From: JAMZMI01 sp963848175
GTDB lineage: Bacteria > Bacteroidota > Bacteroidia > Cytophagales > Cyclobacteriaceae
Assembly: GCA_963848175.1 (NCBI GenBank)
Contig: CAWKCO010000012.1
Span: 705,740-769,739, forward strand
Direction of reading: 5' to 3'
Length of the DNA: 64,000 nt
Below are positions 55,654 through 63,951 of the stretch, piece after piece (positions within the stretch are counted from its first letter, which is position 1; every line of letters starts with the position of its first letter). The notes beneath the pieces are model-generated. The model made no database searches, had not been told where the DNA came from, and saw only the letters and a program-made list of their open reading frames with translations. The position numbers were made by a program, and so were the translations under genes.

Positions 55654-55889
55654 TTTTCTCTTAGGCAGGTCTATCCTTTCTGGCAAATTCAACACTCCTT
55701 TCAATTTATTCTTTTCAGGAAAAGCTAATCATTGTTCCAAAAGCTCACGCCACGATCATTATTTGAATTGCCCAAATGTAAACTCTAACAATAGGCCAGA
55801 TATACAACAATCTTTTCTCCCAGATAAAGGATGCCTCCTACAGATAAATCTTAAATTCGCGGTTCAATAAATCAACAAGAAAATTCAGA

Positions 55890-56234
55890 ATGGAGTTAAA
55901 AGCGTTTTTGAGCAAACTACAAGAAACACCCGAGGCAATTGCATTTGATGATACGCTGCAGACCATAGAAAGAAACTACACCTTCACTCCTACTGTTTTC
56001 AACAACGGCGATTTAAGAAATGAAACCGGCCAAAACTCTGGCTCTTGCAAACTCTTTTCTTTTGCACAACTACAGCAGCTAACCAAAGAGCAAACGCTAC
56101 AGTGTTTCGGAACCTATTACAGTGAAGATGTACTCAAAAACCCTGACGGAGAAAGCCACCAAAACATTCGAAATTTTATGAAATATGGCTGGGAAGGAAT
56201 CGAGTTTGAAGGAATAGTACTGGAAAAAGTTTAA
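55890..56234 (+). CDS. HopJ-family protein
   Basis: A 114-residue protein with the HopJ type III effector family pattern: FDDTLQTIERNYTFTPTVFNNGDLRNETGQNSGSCKLFSFAQLQ, then CFGTYYSEDVLKNPDGESHQNIRNFMKYGWEGIEFEG. Despite the name, HopJ homologues are common in free-living bacteria with no type III secretion, and their function is unknown. Full length for the family. It is followed after 13 bases by the DUF2293 gene, so the two are probably cotranscribed. Confidence 0.88.
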   Translation: MELKAFLSKLQETPEAIAFDDTLQTIERNYTFTPTVFNNGDLRNETGQNSGSCKLFSFAQLQQLTKEQTLQCFGTYYSEDVLKNPDGESHQNIRNFMKYGWEGIEFEGIVLEKV

Positions 56235-56247
56235 TTGCAACAAGTAC

Positions 56248-56913
56248 ATGCAAGCAATTCGATTAGTCAGTCCTGGGAAAAACGGACAGGTCATCAATGA
56301 ATTTGGTCTACCAGAATCACCTCCTATGGGCTGGGCATTTTTGCCCGCTGGCGATGCGGCTGTCACCAGAAAAGTTACCTCCAAAGGAGCAATATGGCGT
56401 GTGCAGATCAAAAAAGGCAGACGGATTCAATCGCTGGGCATTTGGGCTTCTGCCTTACATATCAAGGAAGCTCAAGCTGAAACGGAGGCTATGCGCGCAG
56501 ACCCTGGTTATGAAAAGAAAAAAGCAAGTGCGGCCAAGTCGAGAGAGAGAAAACAAGAAAACTACATACAGGACTTTGAGCAGGCCATCAGGAAGCACTT
56601 ACATTTTCATGCAGACTACAACCACTATGAAGCCAAAATGGCTCAACTGGTAACTGTGCATGCCACGCCTGTAGGCAGTGGTACGGTGGCGCGGACAACC
56701 ATGATCCCGATAGAAGAGCGAGCCGCCAAAGCAGTTATCGCGTGGATGCGACACCAAACAACGGGGTATGACCAAATGAAAATTGCCAGAATCAAAGGAG
56801 AACGACGAGCTGTTCGGAGGCAGTTGGCTGAGCGTTCTGTGCAGTTACTGAGATTGTATCGTCAGGGTGCCCCGATTCCATCGGATTGTCCACTAAGAAA
56901 GGCTTTGAGCTAG
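56248..56913 (+). CDS. DUF2293 protein
   Basis: A 221-residue basic protein. The C-terminal DUF2293 core is TMIPIEERAAKAVIAWMRHQTTGYDQMKIARIKGERRAVRRQLAERS. The N-terminal half (AVTRKVTSKGAIWRVQIKKGRRIQSLGIWA, a charged helix with KKKASAAKSRERKQEN) suggests nucleic-acid binding, but no function is established. It starts 13 bases after the HopJ-like gene. Confidence 0.85.
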   Translation: MQAIRLVSPGKNGQVINEFGLPESPPMGWAFLPAGDAAVTRKVTSKGAIWRVQIKKGRRIQSLGIWASALHIKEAQAETEAMRADPGYEKKKASAAKSRERKQENYIQDFEQAIRKHLHFHADYNHYEAKMAQLVTVHATPVGSGTVARTTMIPIEERAAKAVIAWMRHQTTGYDQMKIARIKGERRAVRRQLAERSVQLLRLYRQGAPIPSDCPLRKALS

Positions 56914-57012
56914 CTGAAAAAGCACTAATGGTTCAAAAGTACCGTATAGAGGAACATTACACAGCATTCATATGATTTGCTTGAGCTAAGCTAAAGCGGT
57001 ATAAAAGGACAA

Positions 57013-57051
57013 AAAAAATAGCATCAAGTAAAACCTGATGCTATTTTTTAT
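57013..57051. terminator. bidirectional terminator between DUF2293 and gapA
   Basis: ATAGCATCA and TGATGCTAT form a strong stem, flanked by an A tract and a T tract, between convergent genes. Confidence 0.85.
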
Positions 57052-57091
57052 TTATGTCGAAGAGGTTATCCAAATGATACCCTCATTCAAA

Positions 57092-58099
57092 TTAACCTTG
57101 CTTAGCGATGTACTCAAGTAGTGCTACAACTTTAGAAGAGTACCCCCACTCATTGTCATACCAAGAAACTACTTTCAAGAAAGTAGGAGTCAATTGGATA
57201 CCTGCACCTGCATCGAAGATAGAAGTACGAGCATCACCGATAAAGTCATTAGAAACAACTGCATCTTCAGTGTAACCAAGCACACCTTTCAATTCACCTT
57301 CAGAAGCTTCTTTCATTGCTGCACAAACAGCTTCGTAAGTAGTTTCAGTTTTTAGGTTAACAGTAAGATCCACGCAAGAAACATCTGGAGTAGGCACTCT
57401 GAAAGCCATACCTGTAAGTTTTCCATTCAATTCAGGAATTACTTTACCAACGGCTTTTGCAGCACCTGTAGAAGAAGGGATGATGTTTTGACCTGCGCCT
57501 CTACCACCTCTCCAATCTTTTGCAGAAGGACCATCAACAGTCTTTTGAGTAGCAGTAGTAGCATGTACTGTAGTCATCAAACCAGACTCAATTCCGAATT
57601 TATCATTCAAAACTTTAGCGATAGGCGCTAAACAGTTGGTTGTACATGATGCATTAGATACAAACTGCATGTCAGAAGTATACTTATCTTGGTTCACTCC
57701 CATTACAAACATTGGCGTATCATCTTTAGATGGAGCAGACATTACTACTTTCTTAGCTCCAGCTGTGATATGTCCTTGTGCAGACTCTTTAGTCAAGAAA
57801 AGACCCGTAGACTCTACAATATATTCAGCACCTATTTCTCCCCACTTAAGATCGGCAGGATTTCTTTCTGAAGTCACACGAATAGCGCTTCCATTCACCA
57901 CCAATTTACCGTCTTTTACTTCTACTTCACCTTTAAACTGACCGTGAGTAGAATCATATTTTAGCATATAAGCCATGTAGTCAACGTCGATAAGGTCGTT
58001 GATACCTACTACTTCGATGTTTGGATTTTCAGCAGCAACTCTAAATACAAGTCTACCGATTCTTCCAAATCCATTAATCCCAATTTTTACTTTTGACAT
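57092..58099 (-). CDS. gapA: glyceraldehyde-3-phosphate dehydrogenase, type I
   Basis: Converts glyceraldehyde-3-phosphate, phosphate and NAD to 1,3-bisphosphoglycerate (cytoplasm, glycolysis). The 335-residue length is normal. The NAD loop is INGFGRIGRLVFR (residues 8-20). The catalytic Cys152 is in SNASCTTNCLAP, with its partner His179 in TVHATTATQ. KDWRGGRGAGQNIIPSSTGAAKAV and WYDNEWGYSSKV are the usual substrate and subunit segments. The gene is intact, has a textbook Bacteroidota promoter and is closed by a strong terminator, in keeping with high expression. Confidence 0.97.
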   Translation of the reverse strand: MSKVKIGINGFGRIGRLVFRVAAENPNIEVVGINDLIDVDYMAYMLKYDSTHGQFKGEVEVKDGKLVVNGSAIRVTSERNPADLKWGEIGAEYIVESTGLFLTKESAQGHITAGAKKVVMSAPSKDDTPMFVMGVNQDKYTSDMQFVSNASCTTNCLAPIAKVLNDKFGIESGLMTTVHATTATQKTVDGPSAKDWRGGRGAGQNIIPSSTGAAKAVGKVIPELNGKLTGMAFRVPTPDVSCVDLTVNLKTETTYEAVCAAMKEASEGELKGVLGYTEDAVVSNDFIGDARTSIFDAGAGIQLTPTFLKVVSWYDNEWGYSSKVVALLEYIAKQG

Positions 58100-58133
58100 G
58101 ATGGTAATTTTTAAGTCGAATTAAAATTTCACG

Positions 58134-58164
58134 CAAATTTATAACTCTCACAAACAGAATCAAA
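58134..58164 (-). promoter_or_regulatory. gapA promoter (TTTG-N19-TAAATTTG)
   Basis: On the minus strand TTTG (58161-58164) is followed by exactly 19 bases and TAAATTTG (58134-58141), the full Bacteroidota housekeeping consensus. It lies 35 bases before the gapA start. Confidence 0.8.
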
Positions 58165-58295
58165 GGGTTTGCTAAAGGGAATAAATCTTTGTGTGAATTG
58201 ATTTGAGTCAGTAGAAAATTCAAAATGACCTACGGTCACTATACTCACATCAACACGACATTTTATATGAGTCTTTCCACCCCATATCCATGGAT

Positions 58296-58619
58296 TTATT
58301 CGATCAGAGCAGAACCGTTACTTATTGATTTGATAAATTCGTCTTGATTTTTTTTTATGCAGGTAGATAATTCCCATGCTTTACGTTCACCATCAACAAG
58401 TTTGTAATAGGTACTACCTTTTTTCTTGTAAAAATATTTTTCACCTATTGAATTATTAAAGTGCGCATGAAAGACTTTTATCCAAGCCATGATCATATTG
58501 GTGATGTAGTTCTCTATACGAAATGGAGTTCGCGGCTTATTATAGATTTCAACTGCGAGCAAAGCGCAATCAATACCGTTTTCTAATAACTGTTTCGTTT
58601 TACCTTGCCTTAACCCCAT
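58296..58619 (-). pseudogene. DUF3644 N-terminal remnant
   Basis: A 107-residue fragment with the DUF3644 start (LLENGIDCALLAVEIYNKPRTPFRIENYITNMIMAWIKVFHAHF, then YYKLVDGERKAWELSTCI). Known DUF3644 proteins are about three times longer and usually sit near restriction genes. The last residues (FIKSISNGSALIE) do not look like a natural C-terminus, so most of the gene has been lost. First member of the defence-gene graveyard running to 62107. Confidence 0.7.
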
Positions 58620-58808
58620 CCCCTAAAAAATCTGATTGATTAAACTCTTTTGTAGGATCTTGGATCTGGCCATTTTCTAAGTAATGTTGTTTGCATGGAT
58701 GGAGTTTGTAACTGCCTCAAATACTGGCAATAGTATATTTCGTTCGGCCAACTTTAGTCGATTTACTCGCCCTTTAAGGTCAATTCCTATTTTATCAGTT
58801 TGTGCCAT
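58620..58808 (-). pseudogene. remnant of a GHKL-type ATP-binding protein
   Basis: From ATG 58808 a frame reads MAQTDKIGIDLKGRVNRLKL...LLPVFEAVTNSIHANNIT and stops. The segment LLPVFEAVTNSIHA is the N-box of Hsp90/MutL-like ATPases found beside restriction systems. After the stop, 17 more codons lead to LQKSLINQIF and another stop, the same tail as in the DUF2130 remnant next door. Only the start and end of a longer gene, or of two genes, seem to survive. Confidence 0.55.
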
Positions 58809-58811
58809 ACG

Positions 58812-59039
58812 CTAAAAGATTTGGTTGATGAGGGATTTTTGAGGAGCCAAAGCAGCCGATATGCTATCTTTTAATTGGTTAAAAAGCTCATTTTTCTTCT
58901 GCTCAAAGTCTCGGAGCTGCTGTGTCAGCACGGCTTCCTTTTCCTGATACTGACGCTTAAACTGCTCCTCTACCTGATGAGCGAGGATGTATTGGACATC
59001 TATGGATGTGGGACATTTGATTTGGGTAGAATTAGACAT
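58812..59039 (-). pseudogene. DUF2130-like N-terminal remnant
   Basis: 75 residues from ATG 59039: MSNSTQIKCPTSIDVQYILAHQVEEQFKRQY followed by a Gln/Glu-rich coil. The IKCP...IDV...L.HQ.EE pattern is the start of DUF2130 (RmuC-like coiled-coil) proteins, which are several hundred residues long. The end, SAALAPQKSLINQIF, differs from the family. The frame overlaps the end of the TrlF-like remnant by eight bases. Confidence 0.55.
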
Positions 59040-59674
59040 TTTTAAACCCATATTTCTGTTCCCGTTTATGGAAAGCTTCTTTACCTCCTCCAACAATATC
59101 AGTGATATGTTCACGAACACCCATACTTCTTAATAAATCCGGCTCACTTTCGTCATTGTCTTTTGTGTTTTCTAAAGCCCCATTAACATAGTCAAATTTG
59201 TACTTTCCAGACGATACAACATTGTCTTGTCCTCTCTGATAAGCAACTACAATATTTTCAGCATCAGCATTAACAACAACATTTGGGTTATGCGTTACAA
59301 GTATGATTTGTCTTTCCAATTTCTTCTTTCTTAGGTATTCAACTAGGTCTCCACTAATTGATCTGTTATCCAAATTGTCTTCGGGTTGATCAATCAAAAT
59401 TGGCGACCTAGACCTACTCAAACCAATAATTAACATTAGAATGACAAAGCTTGCCTTCCCTACTGACATGTTTCCAATAGTATCTGAATAATAAGTTGTT
59501 TCCCAATGGTCAAGAAAATAATCAAACAAAAGAATCTTAGTTGCAGATTTAGGGTCATAATCAGCCTTTAAGGGGTAGGTTTTCCAAAGATATCATCTTG
59601 GTCTTATGCTTTTCAAGTCTTGTGACTGGAATCTGACCAATGAACTCTGTTCTATCCCTATTTATTTTCTTTTT

Positions 59675-60717
59675 TATGACTATCCGTAATTAGAACCAAC
59701 CCCTAAAAATCGCTAACTTGTATAAGGATCAAAAAGGTTATTGGTATGAATTTACATGAGTTTTTCAAGAAATACCCAGATGAATCTTCATGCATTGAAG
59801 GCTTCAAACAGAAACGACTAGAACTAGGAGTTTTCTGTAGGAAGTGTGAACATAATGAGCACTATTTCCGCAAGACGGATTTGAAATTCCAATGTAAGAA
59901 ATGTGGCAGTCGTCAAAGCTTACGTTCAGGCACTGTTATGGAACACAGCAATTTACCTTTCTATTATTGGATGCTTTGTATAGAGTTAATGACGCTATCG
60001 AAAAAGAGCTTTTCAGCTTTAGAAATGCAAAGAATGTTAGGTCATAAGCGTTATGAGCCTATTTGGTTGATGATGCATAAGATACGTAGAGTGATGAGCA
60101 AAAGAGATAGTAAATATCAATTGGATGGCTATCTAGAATTTGATGAAGGTTTTTTTGAAAGTACCCATCAAAAGCTGGAAGGCGATCAACAGGAAGGAGA
60201 CGAATCACAAAAGCCAGAAGAGACTAAAAGGGGTAGAGGAAGCCAGAAACAAGCAAAAGTATTGGTTATGGTAGAGTCTGAGCCAAGTATAAGAGCACCC
60301 AAGAAAGGCAAGCCTAATAGAAAAGTTGGTCATCTTAAAATGGTGGTAATGGAAGATTTGAAGTCTGCGAGCATTAATAAAGCAGTAGAAGCATCTGTAA
60401 AAGAAACGGCTCATATAACCACCGATGGATACCGAGGCTATTCCAAATTGAAGGATAAAATAGCCCATCATCATGTGGTTATCGAGCCTAACAAATCAAA
60501 ATCAGCCAAAATATTCCCTTGGGTGAACAGAACTATCAGTAACGCTAAGAAAGTAATGTTAGGTGTTCATCATAATGCGATAGATCAGCAATACATCCAA
60601 AACTATCTGGATGAATTCTGCTACAAATTCAATAGGAGATATTTTGGGGACAAACTATCAGATCGGCTAATGATTGCTGCTCTTGAAACAACTTGGTATT
60701 AATTACGGACAGTCATA
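59675..60717 (+). mobile_element. complete IS1595-family insertion sequence (1043 bp)
   Basis: The ends are inverted repeats TATGACTATCCGTAATTA (59675-59692) and TAATTACGGACAGTCATA (60700-60717), 17 of 18 matching. They are flanked by the exact 8-base target duplication TTCTTTTT (59667-59674 and 60718-60725). Eight-base duplications and about 1 kb length fit IS1595. It carries one intact transposase gene and has inserted into the TrlF-like gene. Confidence 0.93.
59746..60702 (+). CDS. IS1595-family transposase (ISXO2-like DDE)
   Basis: A 318-residue transposase. The N-terminal zinc ribbon is FCRKCEHNEHYFRKTDLKFQCKKCGSRQS (two CxxC pairs), followed by the helical region NLPFYYWMLCIELMTLSKKSFSALEMQRMLGHKRYEPIWLMMHKIR. 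The DDE catalytic domain follows with YLEFDEGFFE, HITTDGYRGYSKLKD and the C-terminal YLDEFCYKFNRRYF. A Lys/Gln/Glu-rich insert lies between the first two catalytic Asp regions. The frame is intact, so the element may still be active. Confidence 0.95.
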   Translation: MNLHEFFKKYPDESSCIEGFKQKRLELGVFCRKCEHNEHYFRKTDLKFQCKKCGSRQSLRSGTVMEHSNLPFYYWMLCIELMTLSKKSFSALEMQRMLGHKRYEPIWLMMHKIRRVMSKRDSKYQLDGYLEFDEGFFESTHQKLEGDQQEGDESQKPEETKRGRGSQKQAKVLVMVESEPSIRAPKKGKPNRKVGHLKMVVMEDLKSASINKAVEASVKETAHITTDGYRGYSKLKDKIAHHHVVIEPNKSKSAKIFPWVNRTISNAKKVMLGVHHNAIDQQYIQNYLDEFCYKFNRRYFGDKLSDRLMIAALETTWY

Positions 60718-61110
60718 TTCTTTTTTATTTCCTTAATGCCCAGCTCTCTTTCATTGATATTAAATAATCTATGAAGGTTGATTTTCTGGAGTTTATTCTC
60801 GTTTCCGCTTCCAAAAGAATCAATTCTAAACTCCAGGATTGGGAATATTTTCTCTAGATTTTGGAGTCGTCCATTTTTAAAGTGCTCTATAACTTTTTCA
60901 TAACCGTCTATGAAATAATAATCTGTAATACCAATCACTTTAACGTCCTTAGGTAGGTGCTCTAATGCATTGATAAACTTCTCCCACCCTTCTTCAGTAT
61001 TTCCAAATTGTTGATTTATAGAAGATGACGTATGAACATGCAAGTCCCATTTTCTCCATTCAGAACCTTGGTTGATATTTGACATTTTTTTGAACGATTT
61101 CTAATTTCAA

Positions 61111-62107
61111 TTAATTCACACCTTCCACTATCCCAATGTCCTCTTCAGTCAACCCATAAAGCTCATAAACCAACCGGTCAATTTCCGCCTCTAGCGCACT
61201 GGTATCTGCTTCTGGGTTCTCATTTTTCAGGGTGAGGATTTGGGTGACTATTTTTTGAAATGGTTCTTCATTTGAAACTTTCTTTACTGGGATTGTTTCT
61301 AATATAAACTTCTTGATTTCTTTTGAGTTTCCTTGAAGCTCGGGAAAAGCATCTGAAAAGCAAAAGCGGAAGAGTTTTGAGTTTAGAAATGAAACCAAAA
61401 AATATAACGACTCCCCAGATAGAATAAAAATCAGCTTATTGTCGTCCTTCTTGTCGGTATTGCGAAGGGGCTTGTCATAAGCTCGGATATCGAAATAGGT
61501 GAAGGTGAGCTCGTGACTAATCCCGTCTATGAACGGACGAGCGATGGAGTCATAGAAGAAAGAGGTTTCCGTACCAGATAGACGTTTTTCTTCAAAATCC
61601 TTGAATTGCTTTACAAAGCTCTTGCTCTGAGCAAATTCCTTTTCAAAAAATCTGAGCATCAAAGACAAACCACTCGTTAATGTTGGTGGCATTGACGTAT
61701 TTGATATTGAGATTGTTCCCTGTGATTCGTTCGTGTAGATAGTATAGCACCAGTTCCTGAAAGGCCTTCACATTTACCTTCTCCTTAGTGAGCATCTCTG
61801 ACTTATTAGTAGGTTTCTTAGCTTCAATAATCACCCCAACAGGAGTAGAAGCCTTGTCCCCTGTATGAATGACTAAGTCATTTCTGCCTTTCGTATTGAT
61901 GAAATGAGTATGACCGTCTGTGGAACGGTCGTAGTAAGTTTTTTTCAGAAAGTCGATGACCAGATTCTTATGAAATTCTTCTGATTCCGAATCATTGGTT
62001 CGATCGATCAATTGGATGAGGTTCGATTTGAAAATATCGATTTCCGTCCGGTTGGGTTTTACTTTGAGATAAGCCTTATTGAGCGATTTTTGCGGTGTAT
62101 TCAACAT
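61111..62107 (-). pseudogene. type IIG restriction-modification enzyme remnant (methylase domain deleted)
   Basis: From ATG 62107 the N-terminal part holds a PD-(D/E)xK nuclease site (NDLVIHTGDK...VGVIIEAKKP) and the linker NINEWFVFDAQIFEKEFAQSKSFVKQFKDFEEKRLSGTETSFFYDSIARPFI, typical of Eco57I-like enzymes. One extra T in the T6 run (61645-61650) splits it. After KPLRNTDKKDDNKLI the sequence jumps to the C-terminal target-recognition tail (FILSGESLYFLVSFLNSKLFRF...KKFILETIPVKKV...IDRLVYELYGLTEED). The whole central N6-adenine methylase, some 700-800 residues with NPPY, is gone. It cannot work. Confidence 0.78.
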
Positions 62108-62382
62108 TTATTTCAAGTTCTTAAAACTAAGGCTTGAAGATAAGGTAAAATTCATTTTGACAATACTCAATCCCGAATAAATCGATCAAGTATAGCTACT
62201 CTTTTTGAATTGTAAATTTTCAACCATTCTTTTTCGCCTATCCCTAAGAAAATCCAAATGCACTAATATTGGAGAAAGCAGTGTCGTGGATTTTTTGAGG
62301 CATTGGGCGATTCTGAATGTTTTAATCAATAAAGGACAATAAAAATCACTAAAACACTTGACCTGATACGAGACCTAAAAAT
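62108..62382. other. gene-free stretch before tRNA-Glu
   Basis: AT-rich, with no frame or recognised element up to the terminator at 62383. Confidence 0.4.
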
Positions 62383-62420
62383 AAAAAACCCTCTTTAAAT
62401 CTAATTAAAGAGGGTTTTTT
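62383..62420. terminator. terminator of tRNA-Glu, bidirectional
   Basis: A perfect 16-bp inverted repeat, AAAAAACCCTCTTTAA and its inverse, with a six-base loop and T run on either strand, 12 bases after the tRNA 3' end. Confidence 0.88.
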
Positions 62421-62431
62421 ATGTATTCAAG

Positions 62432-62503
62432 TAGTCCGTAGGGGAATCGAACCCCTGTTACCAGGATGAAAACCTGGCGTCCTAACCCCTAGACGAACGG
62501 ACC
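62432..62503 (-). tRNA. tRNA-Glu (anticodon TTC)
   Basis: On the minus strand it begins GGTCCGTTCGTCTAGGGGTT and folds as a standard cloverleaf. The anticodon stem CCAGG/CCTGG encloses loop TTTTCAT with anticodon TTC. The T arm is CAGGGGTTCGATTCCCCTA-like, and the acceptor stem ACGGACT ends with one G-T pair. CCA is not encoded. Confidence 0.93.
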
Positions 62504-62685
62504 ATTTTGTGTTGCTGGCTGACGTTTCAGCTGGCTTGTTTGTTTTTCGTGGTGCAAAAATAGAATGAAAGATTATATCTGCAAATTCTTTTTGTAAAAA
62601 ATTGATCTTTTTTATCCACAATCCTCAAAAAACAATCATTACCTCCTGATTTAGAACCCCTTACTATAATATCCTAGAGTCAAAT
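62504..62685. other. region upstream of tRNA-Glu
   Basis: No gene. It presumably contains the tRNA promoter on the minus strand; no clear -7 element was identified. Confidence 0.35.
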
Positions 62686-62806
62686 ATTACATAGAGGCTA
62701 TGGCTACCCGCCCAGAAGCCTTTTACACGAGAAATTTTTATAACTATCTGATAATAATCAGAAAACAGCCAATGTTTGTGTAATTATCAAATGGACTTTA
62801 TATAAC
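62686..62806 (+). repeat. 121-bp dispersed repeat, copy 2
   Basis: The partner of 27531-27651, same direction, about 90% identical. Both copies end in the same CAATGTTTGTGTAA...CTTTATATAA segment. Confidence 0.7.
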
Positions 62807-62990
62807 ATAGCATTCTAACCAAACTACCTCATTTCATTTTGATACTGAAATTCCCACAATGAGAAAAAACCTCAACACCATCATAGCTCAAAACTACGAA
62901 AACCATCATTTCTGGCTTTTGGCATTCGTTTTGCGCTAGAGCAACTGAATTCAAAACTCAAAGCAAAAGGATGAATTTGTCCATTGATGG
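62807..62990. other. gene-free stretch with a 26-codon frame
   Basis: ATG 62860 opens MRKNLNTIIAQNYENHHFWLLAFVLR and stops; the next bases could continue it in another frame (EQLNSKLKAKG). It may be a leftover gene start, but is too short to assign. Confidence 0.3.
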
Positions 62991-63032
62991 AAGAAACTGC
63001 GACAGTATTTTAAGAAACTGCGACAGTATTTT
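62991..63032 (+). repeat. perfect 21-bp tandem duplication
   Basis: 62991-63011 is repeated exactly at 63012-63032; the unit contains CTGCGACAGTATTTT. Two helix turns per unit, 51 bases before the lipoprotein gene. It could be an operator pair or a simple duplication. Confidence 0.6.
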
Positions 63033-63082
63033 AGGACTATGCCAACAACCAAATCCTAGGTTTAACTCATAAAATAAAAACA

Positions 63083-63889
63083 ATGAAAAAGTTACTAATT
63101 CTATTAATCGCACCAATGATCGCCTTCACCTCATGTAGTGAAGATGAAAATACGGCTGGCCAACAAAGTCAAAAGCCAGTAACACCACCTACTTCAAGTA
63201 TGGCTCCTGACCTTGACTCCTTTTCTGACGATGACAACTCGGGAAGTAGAGAAGCCATAATAGGCAATTGGGGTTATGCAGCCATAAATGTGGGAGTCTA
63301 TTCAGCTATATTATACAATCATCTGATTGTTCCTGTAAAAGGGTTTCAATTGACCATTGGACAAGAAGCCTATTTTGATTCTGAAACGAACCTTTGGGTA
63401 TGGGAGAAATCCTTTGATATTGCTACAAAAGGCAGTTATGATATAAAATTAACAGCTGATGTAGATGGAAATGATGTAGACTGGAAAGGTTACATCTCTA
63501 AAGACTCAGGGTTTGATGATTTTGTATGGTTTGAAGGAGAATCCAAACTGAATGGTGAAGCAGGAAGCTGGGTGCTTTATGAAAGCCCTGAAAATCCTGA
63601 AGTATGGATTACCAGCTCTTGGGTGAAAGACGAAAATGCAGGTACAGCAAAAACTACTTTCACAGTGGAGAAAGAAGGCGATCACCTAGGTAGCTATATA
63701 GCGTATGAAATGGATGCCAATGCAGATTTAAACAGAAATGTGGTAATTAGTGACGCAAATACCACCAACATGATTTACGTAGATTGGAATCATTCTGAAA
63801 ACTATGGAAGAGTCAAAAGCGAATCTCACTTCCAAAATAATGTTTATCACTGTTGGGACAAGCAATACCAAGATACGGACTGTGAGTAA
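63083..63889 (+). CDS. unknown lipoprotein
   Basis: A 268-residue lipoprotein. The signal ends at a lipobox, AFTSCSE (Cys at residue 18). An acidic, Gln/Pro/Ser-rich linker follows (to about residue 58), then a beta-rich domain with many Trp and Asp (NLWVWEKSFDIATKGSYDIKLTADVDGNDVDWKGYIS, EVWITSSWVKDENAGTAKTTF). It ends in NVYHCWDKQYQDTDCE with two Cys that may form a disulfide. No family recognised. A strong terminator follows. Confidence 0.7.
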   Translation: MKKLLILLIAPMIAFTSCSEDENTAGQQSQKPVTPPTSSMAPDLDSFSDDDNSGSREAIIGNWGYAAINVGVYSAILYNHLIVPVKGFQLTIGQEAYFDSETNLWVWEKSFDIATKGSYDIKLTADVDGNDVDWKGYISKDSGFDDFVWFEGESKLNGEAGSWVLYESPENPEVWITSSWVKDENAGTAKTTFTVEKEGDHLGSYIAYEMDANADLNRNVVISDANTTNMIYVDWNHSENYGRVKSESHFQNNVYHCWDKQYQDTDCE

Positions 63890-63914
63890 TACCGTCTAAC
63901 AGAAATAAGCTCAT

Positions 63915-63951
63915 AAAAAAAGGCTTTCACGCAATGTGAAAGCCTTTTTTT
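63915..63951. terminator. bidirectional terminator
   Basis: A perfect inverted repeat, AAAAAGGCTTTCAC with GTGAAAGCCTTTTT, a five-base loop and T runs on both strands. It serves the lipoprotein gene and the tRNA gene on the other strand. Confidence 0.9.

Larger units (their letters stand above)
59032..61085 (-). pseudogene. TrlF-like PHP/AAA ATPase gene, disrupted by an IS element and an internal deletion
   Basis: The N-terminal part (61085 to about 60726) is SEWRKWDLHVHTSSSINQQFG...VKVIGITDYYFIDGYEKV, a PHP-type metallophosphoesterase start. The C-terminal part (about 59580 to 59032) has the ATPase end PILIDQPEDNLDNRSISGDLVEYL and QIILVTHNPNVVVNADAENIVVAYQ (Walker B and switch). Together these are the two ends of a TrlF-type ATPase of roughly 900 residues, a family found in defence islands. 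An IS1595-family element sits between them (59675-60717). Even with it removed, several hundred central residues including the Walker A region are missing, with a frame shift at the CCCC run near 59573. Certainly non-functional. Confidence 0.75.
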
